Source of the DNA: Pseudoruegeria sp039972875
GTDB lineage: Bacteria > Pseudomonadota > Alphaproteobacteria > Rhodobacterales > Rhodobacteraceae
Direction of reading: 5' to 3'
Length of the DNA: 64,000 nt
Assembly (NCBI GenBank): GCA_039972875.1
Contig: JBDWMA010000044.1
Location: 62,001 to 126,000 of the forward strand
Position 1 is the first letter of the stretch; every line of letters begins with the position of its first letter. Made by a program: the position numbers and the translations under genes. A model generated the notes under the pieces. The model was not told where the DNA came from, made no database searches, and saw only the letters and a list, made by a program, of their open reading frames with translations. Below are positions 61,601-64,000 of this stretch, piece by piece.

Positions 61601-63334
61601 ATGTCCAATTCGCCAGTTGATAAATCCAATCTGCCCAGTCGCCATGTGACCGAGGGCCCCGCGCGGGCGCCGCATAGGTCGTATTTGTATGCGATGGGCC
61701 TTTCGGAAGCGGAAATCCACCAGCCTTTGGTCGGTGTGGCCACCTGCTGGAACGAAGCCGCCCCGTGTAACATTGCTCTGAACCGTCAGGCGCAATCTGT
61801 TAAGATGGGCGTTAAGCAGGCCTTGGGGACTCCGCGCGAATTCACCACCATTACGGTCACCGACGGAATTGCGATGGGCCATGAGGGCATGCGTTCCTCT
61901 CTTGCATCACGCGAGGCGATTGCTGACACGGTCGAATTGACCATGCGCGGTCACTGCTATGATGCGATTGTGGGTCTGGCAGGATGTGACAAATCCTTGC
62001 CCGGAATGATGATGGCAATGGTGCGTTTGAACACACCTTCTGTCTTTATTTATGGTGGCTCGATCCTTCCGGGACGTCACAATGGCAAAGACGTCACCGT
62101 TCAGGACGTGTTTGAGGCGGTCGGCCAACATCAAGCGGGCAACCTGTCCACGTGCGAACTGGAAAAACTCGAAGCTGTGGCTTGTCCGTCAGCGGGTGCG
62201 TGTGGCGGTCAATTCACCGCCAATACGATGGCCTGCGTGTCTGAGGCCATTGGCCTTGCGCTTCCGAACTCTTCTGGTGCGCCAGCACCCTATGAGAGCC
62301 GGGACCAATATGGTGAGGCATCTGGCCGTGCGGTCATGAATTTGATTGAAAAGAACATCCGTGCTCGCGACATCGTCACACGTGATGCGCTGATCAATGC
62401 TGCGCGGATTGTGGCGTGTACCGGTGGGTCGACCAATGCTGGTCTGCATTTGCCAGCAATTGCGCACGAAGCTGGAATTGACTTTGATCTGGATGATGTC
62501 TGTGACATTTTCCGCGACACACCATATTTCGTCGACCTGAAACCAGGCGGGCAGTATGTGGCCAAGGATCTGTACGAAGCGGGTGGTGTTCCCGTTGTGA
62601 TGAAACAGCTGGACAATGCCGGCCTGATCAATCGTGATTGTATGACCGCAACCGGCTTTTCTATTGGTGAAGAGATCGACCGCGTGCAGCGCGAAGCCGA
62701 TGGCAAAGTGATCCACACGGTTGAAACACCGCTGACCACGACTGGTGGTGTTGTTGGTTTGAAAGGCAACATTGCACCCGAAGGTGCGATTGTGAAAGTT
62801 GCTGGCATGACCGAAGAACAGCAAGTGTTCTCTGGCCCAGCTCGTGTTTTCGAATGCGAAGAAGAGGCTTTTGCGGCCGTTCAAGCACGGACCTACAAAG
62901 AAGGCGAAGTTCTGGTTATCCGTAACGAAGGCCCATCCGGTGGTCCTGGAATGCGTGAAATGTTGGCCACGACAGCTGCCTTGTCCGGTCAGGGTATGGG
63001 CAAAAAAGTTGCGCTTATAACAGATGGGCGTTTCTCGGGTGCGACCCGTGGATTCTGCGTCGGTCACGTTGGGCCAGAAGCCGCTCATTGCGGACCGATT
63101 GCGTTGCTGGAGAACGGCGATGTGATTACGATCAACGCGATCACTGGTGAAATCTCCGCAGCCGTTTCGGATGAGGAATTCGCCAAACGTAAAGAAAATT
63201 GGGCAGGCCCCCGTGAAACGATCTATGCCTCTGGTGCGCTATGGAAATACGCTCAGCAGGTGCAGGCAACGAACAAGGGTGCTGTAACCCATCCGGGCGG
63301 CAAAGCAGAAAAACATGTCTATATGGACCTCTAA
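61601..63334 (+). CDS. ilvD: Dihydroxy-acid dehydratase
   Basis: The 577-residue enzyme of branched-chain amino acid synthesis converts 2,3-dihydroxy-isovalerate and -methylvalerate to the 2-oxo acids. Iron-sulfur and metal sites are VGLAGCDKSLPGMMM and GACGGQFTANTMACV; DGRFSGATRGFCVGHV is near the C-terminus. ATG 61601 follows GGGAG. The 3' end overlaps the lipoprotein gene by 20 bases. Confidence 0.96.
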   Translation: MSNSPVDKSNLPSRHVTEGPARAPHRSYLYAMGLSEAEIHQPLVGVATCWNEAAPCNIALNRQAQSVKMGVKQALGTPREFTTITVTDGIAMGHEGMRSSLASREAIADTVELTMRGHCYDAIVGLAGCDKSLPGMMMAMVRLNTPSVFIYGGSILPGRHNGKDVTVQDVFEAVGQHQAGNLSTCELEKLEAVACPSAGACGGQFTANTMACVSEAIGLALPNSSGAPAPYESRDQYGEASGRAVMNLIEKNIRARDIVTRDALINAARIVACTGGSTNAGLHLPAIAHEAGIDFDLDDVCDIFRDTPYFVDLKPGGQYVAKDLYEAGGVPVVMKQLDNAGLINRDCMTATGFSIGEEIDRVQREADGKVIHTVETPLTTTGGVVGLKGNIAPEGAIVKVAGMTEEQQVFSGPARVFECEEEAFAAVQARTYKEGEVLVIRNEGPSGGPGMREMLATTAALSGQGMGKKVALITDGRFSGATRGFCVGHVGPEAAHCGPIALLENGDVITINAITGEISAAVSDEEFAKRKENWAGPRETIYASGALWKYAQQVQATNKGAVTHPGGKAEKHVYMDL

Positions 63335-63989
63335 GGTCAAAACACCTTTTGGCGCGGCAACTGTATTTGCCGCGTCTCTTTTATTATTGACGGGATGCGA
63401 AACAGGCCCTGTCGTTACCTCTGGTCATGGTGCAGCTGAATTGGCACGTTTGGCCCCTTCTAAAGTAGAAGTCACAGATCCGGGTTTGGTTATTGCAGGG
63501 CCGAAAGGGTACTGTGTTGATCCTTCGGCGTCTCGGAATGGAGAGCATGCAGCATTTGTATTGCTGGGCAGCTGTGCTGCGATTGCAGGAACGGATCGTG
63601 CACCAGAGCCAAAAACACGTGCGGTACTGACTGCGACGGTCAATGACAATTCTGACGGTTATTCGGTTGCGCAAACCTTACCGGTTCTGGATCGGTATTT
63701 TCGGTCAGAGGATGGGCGAAAAACGCTGAGCCGTGACCGCCGCGCTGAAACGGTGCAAGTGTTAGACACCCAGCGGCAGGGTAAAGCGTTTTTTGTACAT
63801 GCCAAAGATGTGAGCCAATCCTTGGCACCGGAATTGTCAGATGATTCTTGGCGCGCTTTTTTCGATGTTGAGGGAAAGTTGGTCTCGGCGACGGTTGCTG
63901 GCACAAAACAACAGCCAATCACCGAAAGTGAATCCCTGCGGATGCTGAAATCATTCGTTCAGCGAATTAATCGAGAAAACCGATCTTAA
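63315..63989 (+). CDS. Hypothetical lipoprotein
   Basis: A 224-residue protein with a lipoprotein signal (ASLLLLTGC, Cys28). The mature part has a conserved-looking GPKGYCVDPSASR segment and a mixed alpha/beta character with no domain I recognise. It overlaps ilvD by 20 bases, so it may be translated from the same mRNA. Probable inner- or outer-membrane anchored periplasmic protein of unknown role. Confidence 0.8.
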   Translation: MSIWTSKVKTPFGAATVFAASLLLLTGCETGPVVTSGHGAAELARLAPSKVEVTDPGLVIAGPKGYCVDPSASRNGEHAAFVLLGSCAAIAGTDRAPEPKTRAVLTATVNDNSDGYSVAQTLPVLDRYFRSEDGRKTLSRDRRAETVQVLDTQRQGKAFFVHAKDVSQSLAPELSDDSWRAFFDVEGKLVSATVAGTKQQPITESESLRMLKSFVQRINRENRS

Positions 63990-64000
63990 GGAGTTGATCG

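Overview
The window looks like a chromosome segment of a marine alphaproteobacterium of the Rhodobacterales / Roseobacter type. The basis is the mix of housekeeping genes (ilvD, accD-folC, a ribA about 360 residues long, zapE), a cyanide-insensitive type bd oxidase with a trailing DUF2474 peptide, a sqdB gene, moderate GC and tightly overlapping genes. No rRNA, tRNA, CRISPR array, integrase or insertion sequence was seen.

Bases 1-24570 hold the most unusual part: a biosynthetic gene cluster whose left end lies outside the window. It has three free-standing carrier proteins, three stand-alone AMP-forming ligases (two of them DltA-like), intact and degenerate ketosynthase-III-like proteins, and a fusion of a type III PLP decarboxylase with an acyl-CoA dehydrogenase. 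It also has two more acyl-CoA dehydrogenase-like proteins, a cytochrome P450 homologue without its heme cysteine, an alpha/beta hydrolase, an FAD monooxygenase, a luciferase-like FMN monooxygenase and an Sfp-type phosphopantetheinyl transferase. A MATE transporter and a MacAB-like ABC system (adaptor, ATPase, two permeases) are the likely exporters. There is no modular PKS or NRPS. The logic resembles the carrier-bound amino-acid decarboxylation of butirosin (BtrI/J/K/O) and vicenistatin (VinL/N/O/M/J), but the gene combination matches no pathway known to me. A membrane-anchored AraC-type regulator (24720-25814) follows and may control it.

Bases 26724-36141 (minus strand) form one long operon: a dipeptide-type ABC importer, a D-2-hydroxyacid dehydrogenase, a TerC/DUF475 membrane protein, an RraA-like aldolase and an oxoglutarate-semialdehyde-type dehydrogenase. 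It faces a LysR regulator (36312-37229), with a palindrome-rich region between them. This looks like uptake and breakdown of an unidentified oxidised organic acid or peptide-like compound.

Bases 37360-39853 encode the cyanide-insensitive quinol oxidase. Bases 40579-45271 pair a UDP-sulfoquinovose synthase with a cellulose-synthase-like glycosyltransferase and a BcsB-like protein, suggesting a sulfonated surface glycan or glycolipid. Bases 45433-49267 hold a hybrid histidine kinase, a small exported molybdopterin-oxidoreductase-like protein and a divergent LuxR-type response regulator.

Bases 49286-63989 are ordinary chromosome: hydrolase, L,D-transpeptidase, ribA, an OmpR-type regulator, an enoyl-reductase-like dehydrogenase, xthA, cupin, MFS transporter, zapE, folC, accD, a CPBP protease, ilvD and a lipoprotein.
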